Origin: Desulfobacula sp.
GTDB taxonomy: Bacteria; Desulfobacterota; Desulfobacteria; Desulfobacterales; Desulfobacteraceae
Assembly: GCF_021107415.1 (NCBI RefSeq)
Contig: NZ_JAIOSW010000194.1
Location: forward strand, 1-37,280
Direction of reading: 5' to 3'
Length of the DNA stretch: 37,280 nucleotides
The notes under the pieces were generated by a model. That model was given only the letters and a program-made list of their open reading frames with translations, did not search any database and was not told where the DNA came from. Positions 7,951 to 15,786 of this stretch are shown in pieces. Positions within the stretch are counted from its first letter, which is position 1. Every line of letters starts with the position of its first letter. A program made the translations under genes and the position numbers.

Positions 7951-9918
7951 ATGATTAAAATGCTTAAAACCGGTAATGATTTAGACATTATTAATGAACT
8001 TGGAAAAGTGGATTCCGAAGAAAGTGCCAAAGCCATATTTAAACAATATATGGATGATGAGCAATTAACCCGGATATTAAAAATCAAACATCCTGAGGTC
8101 TTAATAAGGATTGCCAATTCAATTGTTCTTTGCAATCCTTCTTTGATTTTTGTCAATACCGGATCACTTGAAGACAGGCAGTTTATCAATAATCTTTCCC
8201 TTTCAAAAAAAGAAGAAAGCTCTCTTGCCATGGAAGGGCATACCATTCATTATGACCTGGCTGACGAACAAGGCAGAATCGTTGACAGGACCTATTATAT
8301 TGCAAACCCGGAAGATCATGTCAGTTCTCTTGCCAACCGGATGGACAGACCCACCGCTCTTGAACAAGTCAGATCCAATATGACGAATATCATGAAAAAT
8401 TTGACCATGATCATTGGATTTTACATGAGGGGTCCTGTGGGATCTCCCGTATCAAATCCCGCGTTGGAAATCACAAGTTCTACATATGTTGCCCATAGTG
8501 CGGAATTGCTCTATAGAAATGCCTATGCTGATTTTGACAAGGAAGTTGAATCCCTTGGTCATTTCTTTACAAATGTTCACAGCGAAGGCCTGAACCGGAC
8601 AGAGGATCTGCCCGATGCAAGGGTTTTCATGGATCGCAAATTTCAGACGACCTATAGTTGGAAATGTACCTATGCCGGCAATACCCTGCTGCTCAAAAAA
8701 GGGAATCATCGATTTGCCGTGGATAAGGCTGTTTATGAAAATCCGGGGCAGGAATTGTCCGAACACATGTTTATCACGGGAATCCACGGGCTCAATGACC
8801 GTGTAACCTGGTTTGCAGGCGCCGCTCCCAGCGGTTGCGGGAAAACAACCACTGCCATGGCGGGAAATGTATTTGTCGGCGATGATCTTGCCCAGATGTG
8901 GATCGCAGACGATGGCAGTATCCGATCCGTTAACCCGGAAAGCGGCATTTTCGGTATTGTTGAAGATGTCAATCTTGAGGGTGATCCCATACTGATGAAA
9001 GTGTTAAGACAGCCCGGATGTGAAGTCATCTGGTCCAATGTACTCATTGATGAAAACAAGGTGCCCCATTGGGTGGGAAACAATGAAGAGCCTCCGGACA
9101 AAGGGTTTAATTTCCAGGGTGACTGGTATAAAGGTAAAACCGATGATAAGGGGAAGGCCATTCTCCTGTCCCATCCCAATTCCCGCTGTACATTAAGGTC
9201 TGAATCCCTTGATATTTACTCCAAAGAGGCTGAAAACCCTGAGGGTGTCCTGACAAGAGTCTTTACTTACTCTGGAAGGGATGCCGATACCATGCCACCG
9301 GTCTGGGTGACCCAAAATTCCGATGCCGGGGTTGTCATCGGTGCCTGTATTGTTTCAGCAGCCACAGCAACAGAAGTCGGGGCAACCGGTATTAAAAGAG
9401 CTCCCTGGGCCAATGCACCCTTCATCCCGGGCGCTTTGGGAGATTATATGGACGCCCAGTTCAAATTCTTTGGAAATGATAAAATAAAAAAAGAATACGA
9501 ACCTGTGCTGGCCGGTCTCAATTACTTTCTAACAGACAAAGCCCGTGGCGGAGACTCGTCTATGCTTATAGGAGAAAAAAGAGATGTAAAAGTGTGGCTT
9601 GCCTGGCTTGAAAGATATGCCCATAATGAAATTGAATACATCTCAACACCCATAGGCAATCTTCCTAAATATGATGATTTAAAATCTTTGTTTAAACAAA
9701 TTATTGATAAAGACTATACAGAAGAACTTTATACAAAACAATTTTCCCTATATATGGATAATATTATCAAAAGGGTTGAGCTTCAGCAGGAATCGTATGC
9801 CAAAGAAGAAGGGATTCCCCAAACCCTGTTTGATATCCTGGCCGAACAAAAAAAGGAGCTGTCAGCATTAAAGGATGCCCATGGCAGCATTGTAGCACCG
9901 GATGTATTTATAGCATAA
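7951..9918 (+). CDS. pckG: Phosphoenolpyruvate carboxykinase, GTP type
   Basis: PEP carboxykinase interconverts oxaloacetate and PEP with GTP or GDP in the cytoplasm. The GTP-type signature is clear over 655 residues: GPVGSPVSNPALEIT, YAGNTLLLKK, EHMFITGI, the P-loop APSGCGKTTTAM with the reactive cysteine (Cys296), metal aspartates in VGDDLAQM (311-312) and SVNPESGIFGI. The P-loop differs from the usual SACGKTN form, so this is a divergent branch. The ATG at 7951 is chosen because GGAGA precedes it; longer starts at 7885 (TTG) or 7903 (ATG) have no ribosome binding site. Its likely role is gluconeogenesis or anaplerosis, which fits growth on C2-C4 acids or glycerol. The downstream enolase-superfamily gene may be cotranscribed. 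Confidence 0.88.
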   Translation: MIKMLKTGNDLDIINELGKVDSEESAKAIFKQYMDDEQLTRILKIKHPEVLIRIANSIVLCNPSLIFVNTGSLEDRQFINNLSLSKKEESSLAMEGHTIHYDLADEQGRIVDRTYYIANPEDHVSSLANRMDRPTALEQVRSNMTNIMKNLTMIIGFYMRGPVGSPVSNPALEITSSTYVAHSAELLYRNAYADFDKEVESLGHFFTNVHSEGLNRTEDLPDARVFMDRKFQTTYSWKCTYAGNTLLLKKGNHRFAVDKAVYENPGQELSEHMFITGIHGLNDRVTWFAGAAPSGCGKTTTAMAGNVFVGDDLAQMWIADDGSIRSVNPESGIFGIVEDVNLEGDPILMKVLRQPGCEVIWSNVLIDENKVPHWVGNNEEPPDKGFNFQGDWYKGKTDDKGKAILLSHPNSRCTLRSESLDIYSKEAENPEGVLTRVFTYSGRDADTMPPVWVTQNSDAGVVIGACIVSAATATEVGATGIKRAPWANAPFIPGALGDYMDAQFKFFGNDKIKKEYEPVLAGLNYFLTDKARGGDSSMLIGEKRDVKVWLAWLERYAHNEIEYISTPIGNLPKYDDLKSLFKQIIDKDYTEELYTKQFSLYMDNIIKRVELQQESYAKEEGIPQTLFDILAEQKKELSALKDAHGSIVAPDVFIA

Positions 9919-9965
9919 GGGACAAATTTAAAATCTGCCCCTCACAACATAAATTTAGGAAAGCC

Positions 9966-11246
9966 ATGAGTAAAATATCATGTATTGAATTGTATCATGT
10001 CAGAATCCCCTTGGATAAACCTTTTTATCCAAGCTGGATTCCCGGCTATCCGGCCACGGACAACCGGTTTGACCTTATCAAAATCACCACCGATGATGGG
10101 ATTGAAGGATATTCTGCAGGCCCGGCCATTGCTTCGGAAAGACTTGGGCTGGGCAATTTAATTGCCCCCTATCTTCTGGGGCATGATGCCACTAATATTG
10201 ATTTAATGCTTCAACGGCTCCGGGAAGTCGGTTATCTGGGTGTCCGGGCAAACTGGATTGAACCGGCATTCTGGGATATACGGGGTAAACTTGAGGATAA
10301 ACCCGTATATGAACTTCTGGGCGGACGGCGGGAGCCTGTTGAACTCTATGCTTCCACCGGTGAAATCAAAGATGAAGATTCAAGAATTTTTGAAGCCCGG
10401 AAAAGATATGAAGAAGGCTTTAAAACCATAAAAATCCGGGTACATGAGTTTGATGTAAAAAAAGACATCAGCCATGTTAAGGCAGTTGTGGATGCAGTGG
10501 GGGACAAAATGACCATTGGCGTGGATGCCAACCAGGGATGGCGGGTGACCATTATCAACGATGCCCCGTTATGGGATCTTGAACGCGCCAAATATTTTGC
10601 AGATGCCTGTGCAGACATGAATATTGCCTGGCTTGAAGAACCTCTTGCCATGGATGATTACGATATGCTTGCCGAACTGACAAAATACAGCAAAATTCCC
10701 ATCACCGGTGGTGAAATCCACACCAATGGGAAGAGTGAGCTTAAAATGATGATTGAAAAAAAATGTTACGATGTTTTCCAGCCGGATGCCATTATGACCG
10801 GTGGCATCCAACATTCACTTGAAGTGGCAGACCATTGCAGAAAGCATCACTTAAAATTCACACCCCATACCTGGACAAACGGTATTGGATTTGCTGTCAA
10901 TCTGAATGTCCTGCTGGCAAGCGGATTCACCGGCACCAAACCTCTGGAATACCCCATCAACCCGCCTTCCTGGACCATAGAAAAACGGGACGGAATCTTG
11001 AAAAAATCTTTTTATCACGATAAAGGCGTTCTTCACCCCACCTATGCGCCCGGACTTGGATTTGAGATTGATCCGGACAAGCTTGCCAAATATGGTAAAA
11101 AATTCTTCAGCATGAATAAGAGAAGACTCATGTTTTACACCATAAAGGACAAGGGGTTTCTCACTGCTTTAAAACTAAATTCCAACAAAAAAAAATATGG
11201 GGTGGGTACCTTAAAAAAACTTAAAGCTTTCGAGCCAGATTCCTGA
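9966..11246 (+). CDS. Mandelate racemase/muconate lactonizing enzyme family protein
   Basis: The 426-residue protein has the enolase-superfamily two-domain layout: an N-terminal capping domain (about 1-125) and a TIM barrel. Likely catalytic positions are the basic pair in TIKIRV, metal ligands Asp in GVDANQGW, Glu in WLEEPL and Glu in TGGEIHT, and the His in TPHTW. The family abstracts an alpha proton from carboxylic acids (dehydratase, racemase, cycloisomerase or epimerase); this member's substrate cannot be named. AGGAAA precedes the ATG and it starts 47 bp after the PEP carboxykinase gene, so they probably share a transcript. The last 26 bp overlap the convergent flavoprotein gene. Confidence 0.85.
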   Translation: MSKISCIELYHVRIPLDKPFYPSWIPGYPATDNRFDLIKITTDDGIEGYSAGPAIASERLGLGNLIAPYLLGHDATNIDLMLQRLREVGYLGVRANWIEPAFWDIRGKLEDKPVYELLGGRREPVELYASTGEIKDEDSRIFEARKRYEEGFKTIKIRVHEFDVKKDISHVKAVVDAVGDKMTIGVDANQGWRVTIINDAPLWDLERAKYFADACADMNIAWLEEPLAMDDYDMLAELTKYSKIPITGGEIHTNGKSELKMMIEKKCYDVFQPDAIMTGGIQHSLEVADHCRKHHLKFTPHTWTNGIGFAVNLNVLLASGFTGTKPLEYPINPPSWTIEKRDGILKKSFYHDKGVLHPTYAPGLGFEIDPDKLAKYGKKFFSMNKRRLMFYTIKDKGFLTALKLNSNKKKYGVGTLKKLKAFEPDS

Positions 11247-11784
11247 TATCTTCATGAAGGGTGGGATGGTTTTCCATCCCGCCCTTTTTATCCACACCCC
11301 TGTAGCAGAGTTCTGTTTTGTATTGAATATCTGCAGCATCAAAAAAGTACCTGGCGGTCAGTTTCAGGCCGTCAAAAAGATCCTTTCCTTTGGTGGCGCC
11401 CACTGCGAAAAGCACTCCTTTTCGCTTGCGATCTTTAAATTCATCCATTTTCAGCCTGTATTTTCTCGACCATAACACCTGAATACGATCAATTAAAGCC
11501 TTAAGCGCTGCCGGAAAGGCATAAAAATAGATGGGAGAGCTAAGGACAATAATATCGGCCTTTATCACTGCCGGCAGGAAAATATCGGTAAAATCATCCT
11601 TAAAAATACAGACCCCTTTTGTTTCACAATTACCGCACCCTATACAGGGATTGATATTGAGTTTGACAGCATCCAACACCTGGGTGTCATTTCCTTTGGC
11701 TTTCATTTCTTCCATAAAAAGAGACATAAGATACTGAGAATTACCCTTATGGCGCGGGCTACCGTTTATTCCAAGTACCTGCAT
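11221..11784 (-). CDS. Iron-sulfur flavoprotein (NADPH-dependent FMN reductase family)
   Basis: The 187-residue protein has a flavodoxin-like fold, with the FMN phosphate loop GSPRHKGNS near the N-terminus and LSSPIYFYAFPAALKALIDR in the middle. It contains the compact cysteine set CIGCGNC-(5)-C, matching the CX2CX2CX5C motif of methanogen and clostridial iron-sulfur flavoproteins, which bind one [4Fe-4S] next to FMN. Such proteins move one or two electrons between ferredoxin and small acceptors such as oxygen or peroxide. It lies 6 bp after the FKBP gene on the same strand and overlaps the plus-strand enolase-family gene tail to tail. The partner is unknown. Confidence 0.87.
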   Translation of the reverse strand: MQVLGINGSPRHKGNSQYLMSLFMEEMKAKGNDTQVLDAVKLNINPCIGCGNCETKGVCIFKDDFTDIFLPAVIKADIIVLSSPIYFYAFPAALKALIDRIQVLWSRKYRLKMDEFKDRKRKGVLFAVGATKGKDLFDGLKLTARYFFDAADIQYKTELCYRGVDKKGGMENHPTLHEDIRNLARKL

Positions 11785-11790
11785 AATGGA

Positions 11791-12498
11791 TTACTCCACA
11801 ATACCCAATACTTCGACATCAAAAATCAGGGTGGAACCCGGTTTTATGATGGCTCCGGCACCTCGGTCACCATATGCCAGGTCCGGCGGGATAGTTAATT
11901 CCCACTTTGATCCCACCTTCATCATCTGCAAGGCCTCAATCCAACCCTGGATCACACCGCCCACCTGAAATGTTGCCGGTTTCCCCCTTTGATAGGAAGA
12001 ATCAAAGACAGTTCCGTCAATGAGTGTGCCTTTATAATGGCATTCTACCGTATCCGTTGCCTTGGGCAGCGGGCCGTCACCCTCTATAACAACCCTGTAT
12101 TGAAGCCCGGACGGCAGGGTCACAACGCCCTCTTTCTGCTTATTTTCCTCTAAGAACTTGAGTCCTTTTTCCCTGTTTTCCTTTGATTCCATTGTAATCC
12201 TCTCTATTTGTTTTTGCCTTGCCAGCCGCTGATAAGATATCAGGATCTGTCTTAGTTTTTCTTGTGTCAGTTTCGGTTGTTTTTCATGGTTGTCCTTTGC
12301 TCCCATCATAAAAAACTCGGGGTCAAGTTTAAAATTTTCTTTTAATTTATCAAAAATATCATATCCAAGTGCGTAACTGATCTGCTTTTCAAGATCTGCT
12401 TTTTCAATTGCCTGTTCTTTGTCTTCATTTGCAAAACATTGAATATTGAAAAAAAACAAAATGAGCAAAACCAGAAAACATTTTTTATAATTGTACAT
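11791..12498 (-). CDS. Exported FKBP-type peptidyl-prolyl cis-trans isomerase
   Basis: The 235-residue protein has a signal peptide (basic MYNYKK, hydrophobic FLVLLILFFF, likely cleavage after CFA at about residue 23), a helical N-terminal dimerisation region (about 30-120) and a C-terminal FKBP domain (about 135-235). FKBP residues include VECHYKGTLIDGTVFDSS, VIQGWIEAL, IPPDLAYGDRGAG and STLIFDVEVL. This is the Mip/FkpA/FklB layout, a periplasmic folding helper that turns peptidyl-proline bonds. The ATG at 12498 is chosen because GGAGA lies just upstream; the ATG at 12510 precedes that site. The cysteine before the cleavage site does not form a good lipobox. Confidence 0.92.
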   Translation of the reverse strand: MYNYKKCFLVLLILFFFNIQCFANEDKEQAIEKADLEKQISYALGYDIFDKLKENFKLDPEFFMMGAKDNHEKQPKLTQEKLRQILISYQRLARQKQIERITMESKENREKGLKFLEENKQKEGVVTLPSGLQYRVVIEGDGPLPKATDTVECHYKGTLIDGTVFDSSYQRGKPATFQVGGVIQGWIEALQMMKVGSKWELTIPPDLAYGDRGAGAIIKPGSTLIFDVEVLGIVE

Positions 12499-12515
12499 TG
12501 AGGTCTCCATAAATT

Positions 12516-12659
12516 TTAAGAGTTAATTTGATTTACCTCGATATGAGTATCAGAAAGGCTAAAAGTTTGCAATGGTCTTCCCGACAACAATTGCACCGTA
12601 AGAATTCCAGTTTCTGGGTACTCAAGATTTGGATAATGAACCTTGAGCTTTGCAAACAA
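12516..12659 (-). CDS. Possible small ORF or gene remnant (47 codons)
   Basis: Between hepT and the FKBP gene one frame stays open from just after the hepT stop to a stop 18 bp before the FKBP start. A TTG at 12659 could begin it. The translation looks protein-like, with parts such as HYPNLEYPETG and VQLLSGRPLQTFSLSD, but I do not recognise a family. It has no clear ribosome binding site and may be the C-terminal remnant of a decayed gene. Inverted repeats lie inside it (12565-12572 with 12650-12657; 12621-12626 with 12642-12647), so a structured RNA is the alternative. Confidence 0.3.
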   Translation of the reverse strand: MFAKLKVHYPNLEYPETGILTVQLLSGRPLQTFSLSDTHIEVNQINS

Positions 12660-12662
12660 AAA

Positions 12663-12896
12663 TTATTTGATCATTTTTCGGATAGTTTTTCTTAATTTTG
12701 GAAGATGATTTTTACAAATATCAAAAATTATTTCATGATCGACTTTTTCATAATGATGAGAAACAATATCACGCAACCTCATGATATTATCCCAATTGAT
12801 TTCACTATAGCCTTTTAAAAAGGAGCTACTTCTTTTATCAATTTTTTTTATCAACTCGCCAACGACCTGTAATCGCATGGCAATTGCATCAAGCAT
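12663..12896 (-). CDS. HepT-like toxin, N-terminally truncated
   Basis: The 77-residue protein carries the HepT (DUF86/HEPN) RNase motif RX4HXY as RDIVSHHY, preceded by AMRLQVVGELIKKID. HepT toxins cleave RNA and are usually about 110-140 residues; here the first helix (roughly 30 residues) is absent. The frame cannot be extended upstream because a TGA lies close by within mntA. The ATG at 12896 overlaps the mntA stop region and follows AGGAA; a TTG at 12923 is the alternative. It pairs with the MntA-like nucleotidyltransferase upstream. Without the N-terminal helix the HEPN dimer may not form, so it may be inactive or a minimal variant. Confidence 0.75.
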   Translation of the reverse strand: MLDAIAMRLQVVGELIKKIDKRSSSFLKGYSEINWDNIMRLRDIVSHHYEKVDHEIIFDICKNHLPKLRKTIRKMIK

Positions 12897-13191
12897 AAAT
12901 AATTTCCTGTTCAACTCGTTCAAAAAATCGACTTTTACTCAAATTACGCTTGCGGACAATTTCTATTTTTTTTTCAAACTTTTTTTCCATATATATTTGC
13001 AAACTAGCTATCCAATCGAAGCGAGGCTCTGAAAATTCGACAAGAAAATCAATATCACTATCCAAATTTTGTTGATCTTTGGCATAAGAGCCAAACAGGC
13101 CTATATTTAGCACTCCGAAATTTTCTTTTAAAAAGGCTTTTTCTGCCTTAATCAAATTAATAATTTCGTATTTGGAAAGAGCTTTGTTCAT
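12889..13191 (-). CDS. mntA: MntA-like nucleotidyltransferase antitoxin
   Basis: The 100-residue minimal nucleotidyltransferase has the GSX10DXD motif in GLFGSYAKDQQNLDSDIDFL plus a later acidic strand (KKIEIV). In characterised type VII toxin-antitoxin pairs, MntA silences HepT by adding AMP to a tyrosine next to the HEPN motif. It overlaps the start of the hepT-like gene, as expected for that system, and has a strong promoter of its own (13231-13259), separating it from the glycerol-3-phosphate dehydrogenase operon. Its catalytic residues look intact even though its partner is shortened. No transposon ends were seen, but the pair is a typical horizontally moved cassette. Confidence 0.85.
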   Translation of the reverse strand: MNKALSKYEIINLIKAEKAFLKENFGVLNIGLFGSYAKDQQNLDSDIDFLVEFSEPRFDWIASLQIYMEKKFEKKIEIVRKRNLSKSRFFERVEQEIIYA

Positions 13192-13230
13192 TTTTTAATC
13201 AAGTCCCTTAATATTCAACGTATTGGTAAT

Positions 13231-13259
13231 ACTATATTTGATCCTACCTGGACTGTCAA
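13231..13259 (-). promoter_or_regulatory. Sigma-70-like promoter of mntA-hepT
   Basis: Minus strand: TTGACA (13259-13254), 17-nt spacer, TATAGT (13236-13231). The -35 is perfect and the -10 matches 5 of 6 with ideal spacing. It sits about 40 nt upstream of the mntA start and 34 bp past the end of the CCG protein gene, so the toxin-antitoxin pair should be transcribed on its own. Confidence 0.65.
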
Positions 13260-13292
13260 ATTTCAACAACCTTTTTTTTAATCACAAAAAAT

Positions 13293-14147
13293 TTAAAAAA
13301 AATCGCCTCTCCAAAAATTAAACCCATGGTTATCTGTTATTCCTAATTCTTTTTTGCTTAAACCCATCGCTCTTCCAAGAAGCTGTGTAAACAAAACAGG
13401 AATGATGTTAAATTTTTTTGATTCTTGTTCCATTTCCATATAATTGTATTGTATCTGGCAATGGGTACAGGCATTGCATATGTAAGCTGCGCCTGAATCA
13501 GATGCTGTTTTTAATTTAGAATGAAGCATTTTTACGGATAACTTTTTATTAGTCTCATAAATCGGATTCCCGCAGCATTCAGTGCTTTTTGACCATTCAA
13601 TCGTTTGGAATCCTGTGATATTTACCAGGGCTTCAAAAATTTTCGGGACATACGGGTCATCAAATCCTGTAATTGAAAATGGTCTTAAAGCGTGACAGCC
13701 ATATTGAACCGCTATTTTATTGTCTGGTAATTGTCTGGTTATCTGTTGTTTCAAGTCCTCAAGGCCAAAGTCATAATACAAAAAAGAAAGCAAATGCTTA
13801 ATTTGCGTTTTTCCGTTCCATGAAAGGCCTTCATTTTTCAGGGCAGCGTCAATTTTATTTTGTAGTTCAGCATGATTGTTCCACCAGTAAATGGCTTGCT
13901 TAAACTGGCCAAAACAACATTTGCAGGGTGTAATAAGATCAAGACCGTGTTTTTCGGCAAGAGCAAGATTACGAATGGAAGATAAGATTGAAATCTCGAA
14001 GCTTTCGCTTCTTGAAGGGTATCCGCAGCAGTTAAACGGTAATTTTACAAGCTCAACTCCCAACTTTTTCATAACAGCTTCAAAGGAACGCCCATATTCC
14101 TGAAGATAAAAAGGAATCTTACAGCCGGGGAAATAAGCAAACTTCAT
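13293..14147 (-). CDS. CCG-domain iron-sulfur protein (HdrB/GlpC C-terminal-like)
   Basis: The 284-residue soluble protein has two CCG domains, as in HdrB and the C-terminal half of GlpC. The first has CCGYPSRSE and a PCKCC group, the second CCGNPIYE and CNACTHCQ. In heterodisulfide reductases these cysteines hold a non-cubane [4Fe-4S] site. It has no classic ferredoxin motifs; these are in the upstream partner, whose stop abuts its ATG. Together the two genes take the position and probable role of glpC behind glpA and glpB, passing electrons from glycerol-3-phosphate to the membrane. The exact acceptor is inferred, not shown. Confidence 0.85.
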   Translation of the reverse strand: MKFAYFPGCKIPFYLQEYGRSFEAVMKKLGVELVKLPFNCCGYPSRSESFEISILSSIRNLALAEKHGLDLITPCKCCFGQFKQAIYWWNNHAELQNKIDAALKNEGLSWNGKTQIKHLLSFLYYDFGLEDLKQQITRQLPDNKIAVQYGCHALRPFSITGFDDPYVPKIFEALVNITGFQTIEWSKSTECCGNPIYETNKKLSVKMLHSKLKTASDSGAAYICNACTHCQIQYNYMEMEQESKKFNIIPVLFTQLLGRAMGLSKKELGITDNHGFNFWRGDFF

Positions 14148-15779
14148 TTATCCTATCCTTTTTTCTGGCAAATTTTCTGGCAAATTTTCAGGTCTTATTG
14201 CATCTGCCCGGACATTTCCGTTATTTCTCAATTCCAACATGATGTCTGCAACTTTTATCCCCTGGGGACAGTATTCCTGACATGAAAAACAGGTCAGGCA
14301 GTTCCAAACCATCCTGGTACCGGTTGTCAGATGTTTTTTGCCCAGCCTTAACAAATTCATAATCTGCTGGGGGGTCATATCGTTGTCAGCACAATCATAT
14401 TCAACAATCGGACAGACATTTGTGCATATGGTACATTGAACACAATTTTCAAAAGAACTTACATCATCAGCAAGTTGTGTTGTCACTTTTTTTGCTGACA
14501 AATTTTTTTCATCTTCCGGCGCAAGCTCTGCCCATTCTTTCAAGGATTTATTATTTATAAAAGTGTAATTATCCGGAAATCCCTTTAAAACAAGTTTTTG
14601 ATTGAGGATATTCCATAAATTTTGAAGATCAATCCCGGAAGGGCAGATGTCTGTACACTTGTGGCAATAGGTGCAATCGGCATTGCCGGATTGAAGTCGG
14701 AATAACGCTTCAGATTCATCCGGCGCATGATTCATCAGGCGTTTAAAAGATTCAATCTTTGAATGGGGCAAGATATCGATATTTCCGGTGACCAGAAAAT
14801 TGGGGTAGACGCTGCAGACATCCGAGCAAAACCCGCAGTTTGTACATGCATACAGGGTTGCCGTATTTATATATCCAGGGGTTTGATCCAGTTGCTCCTT
14901 TTTTATTTTTTTTTCTAAGCCGGCAACGGGGATGAGAAAAATGTGAAAAAACCTTGAAAAAGGCAGGCTCACGAGAATCAAAAGGGAAAGAAAGTAATGG
15001 GCATAGTATGCAAAATTGTCAGCTCTATATTGATTCAGCCAGACACCGGTTTTTTTAAAGCCCCCGGCAACACTGTTTGATATAAAAGCAGATTTTACAG
15101 GAGAGTGACAGTCCATACAGTATGCTTCATTTAAATCTTTCCCGTTTGCAAGTTTCTCCCGGGTAATAACCAGGGCCTCATTAAAGATTACATTATAATG
15201 TTTTTCCCAATAAATTTTAAGATCTTCAAGACCCGTGTCCTCATCAATATCAGAATAGTCTTCAACCATTTCAATAAATACAGGCTCAGAAATTATTTTT
15301 GCTGCCTCAAGTAAAAAACCAGATAAAATCATCATCAAAATCAATAGGATTGAAAAAATGCCCTTATACTGAATTTTTCTTTTCTGAAATATTTTAAAAA
15401 GGATAAGTCGTCGATACAGAAAACCCAGGCACCCGGCCAGGACAAAAAAACCCGCCAGATTCCTTAAAAATTGAAAAGGATCAAGAGTGGACTGATAGTC
15501 GCCAAACCAGTTCAATGACGTCACATCATCCAGTGCATGGATGATTAAAAGATATAAAAATCCTGAAACCACCAGAAAATGGATCAGCCATCTGGTTTTC
15601 CCCGCATTGAACAGTTTTGTCTGAAACAGGGTGTTTAAGAAAAAGCCCTTGATGCTCAAACCATTGGGAAACCATTTTTTTCCTTTAAAATAATAGTTTT
15701 TTCTAACAAAAAAAAAGCATTGATACAGCAAACCAGTGATGGATAAAATTATGGCAATATAGAGTGTAGTCTGAAACAT
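14148..15779 (-). CDS. Membrane cytochrome b/c-ferredoxin fusion, GlpC-replacing electron carrier
   Basis: The 543-residue protein has five likely membrane helices (about 3-25, 64-83, 105-125, 141-160, 259-288). Cytoplasmic loops 26-62 and 126-140 are strongly basic and the others acidic, which places loop 161-258 in the periplasm. That loop holds CMDCH (221-225), a CxxCH haem-c site. Histidines such as H67 could bind haem b. The cytoplasmic C-terminus has four [4Fe-4S] cysteine sets (C312/315/318/322; C369/372/375/379; C446/449/452/456; C494/497/500/504). It resembles HdrC/HdrE or NarI-ferredoxin fusions. It lies 7 bp after glpB and abuts the CCG gene, so it probably links GlpAB to menaquinone and perhaps to periplasmic cytochromes c (inference). 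Confidence 0.85.
   Translation of the reverse strand: MFQTTLYIAIILSITGLLYQCFFFVRKNYYFKGKKWFPNGLSIKGFFLNTLFQTKLFNAGKTRWLIHFLVVSGFLYLLIIHALDDVTSLNWFGDYQSTLDPFQFLRNLAGFFVLAGCLGFLYRRLILFKIFQKRKIQYKGIFSILLILMMILSGFLLEAAKIISEPVFIEMVEDYSDIDEDTGLEDLKIYWEKHYNVIFNEALVITREKLANGKDLNEAYCMDCHSPVKSAFISNSVAGGFKKTGVWLNQYRADNFAYYAHYFLSLLILVSLPFSRFFHIFLIPVAGLEKKIKKEQLDQTPGYINTATLYACTNCGFCSDVCSVYPNFLVTGNIDILPHSKIESFKRLMNHAPDESEALFRLQSGNADCTYCHKCTDICPSGIDLQNLWNILNQKLVLKGFPDNYTFINNKSLKEWAELAPEDEKNLSAKKVTTQLADDVSSFENCVQCTICTNVCPIVEYDCADNDMTPQQIMNLLRLGKKHLTTGTRMVWNCLTCFSCQEYCPQGIKVADIMLELRNNGNVRADAIRPENLPENLPEKRIG
14161..14184. repeat. Short tandem repeat in the 3' end of the membrane fusion gene
   Basis: Two exact 12-nt copies of TTTTCTGGCAAA (14161-14172, 14173-14184) followed by a partial third (TTTTC). 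They encode the repeated ENLP in the C-terminal tail of the fusion protein. In-frame slippage here would only change tail length. Confidence 0.7.
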
Positions 15780-15786
15780 TAGTTTC

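Noticed and set aside
8733..9179. 148-codon open frame antisense to the PEP carboxykinase gene
   Set aside because: The sense strand encodes the conserved P-loop region here; the antisense translation is proline- and serine-rich noise.
12565..12657. Nested inverted repeats suggesting a small structured RNA
   Set aside because: The arms are 8 and 6 bp with long loops, lie inside a plausible small ORF, and fit no RNA family I recognise; not called as an ncRNA.
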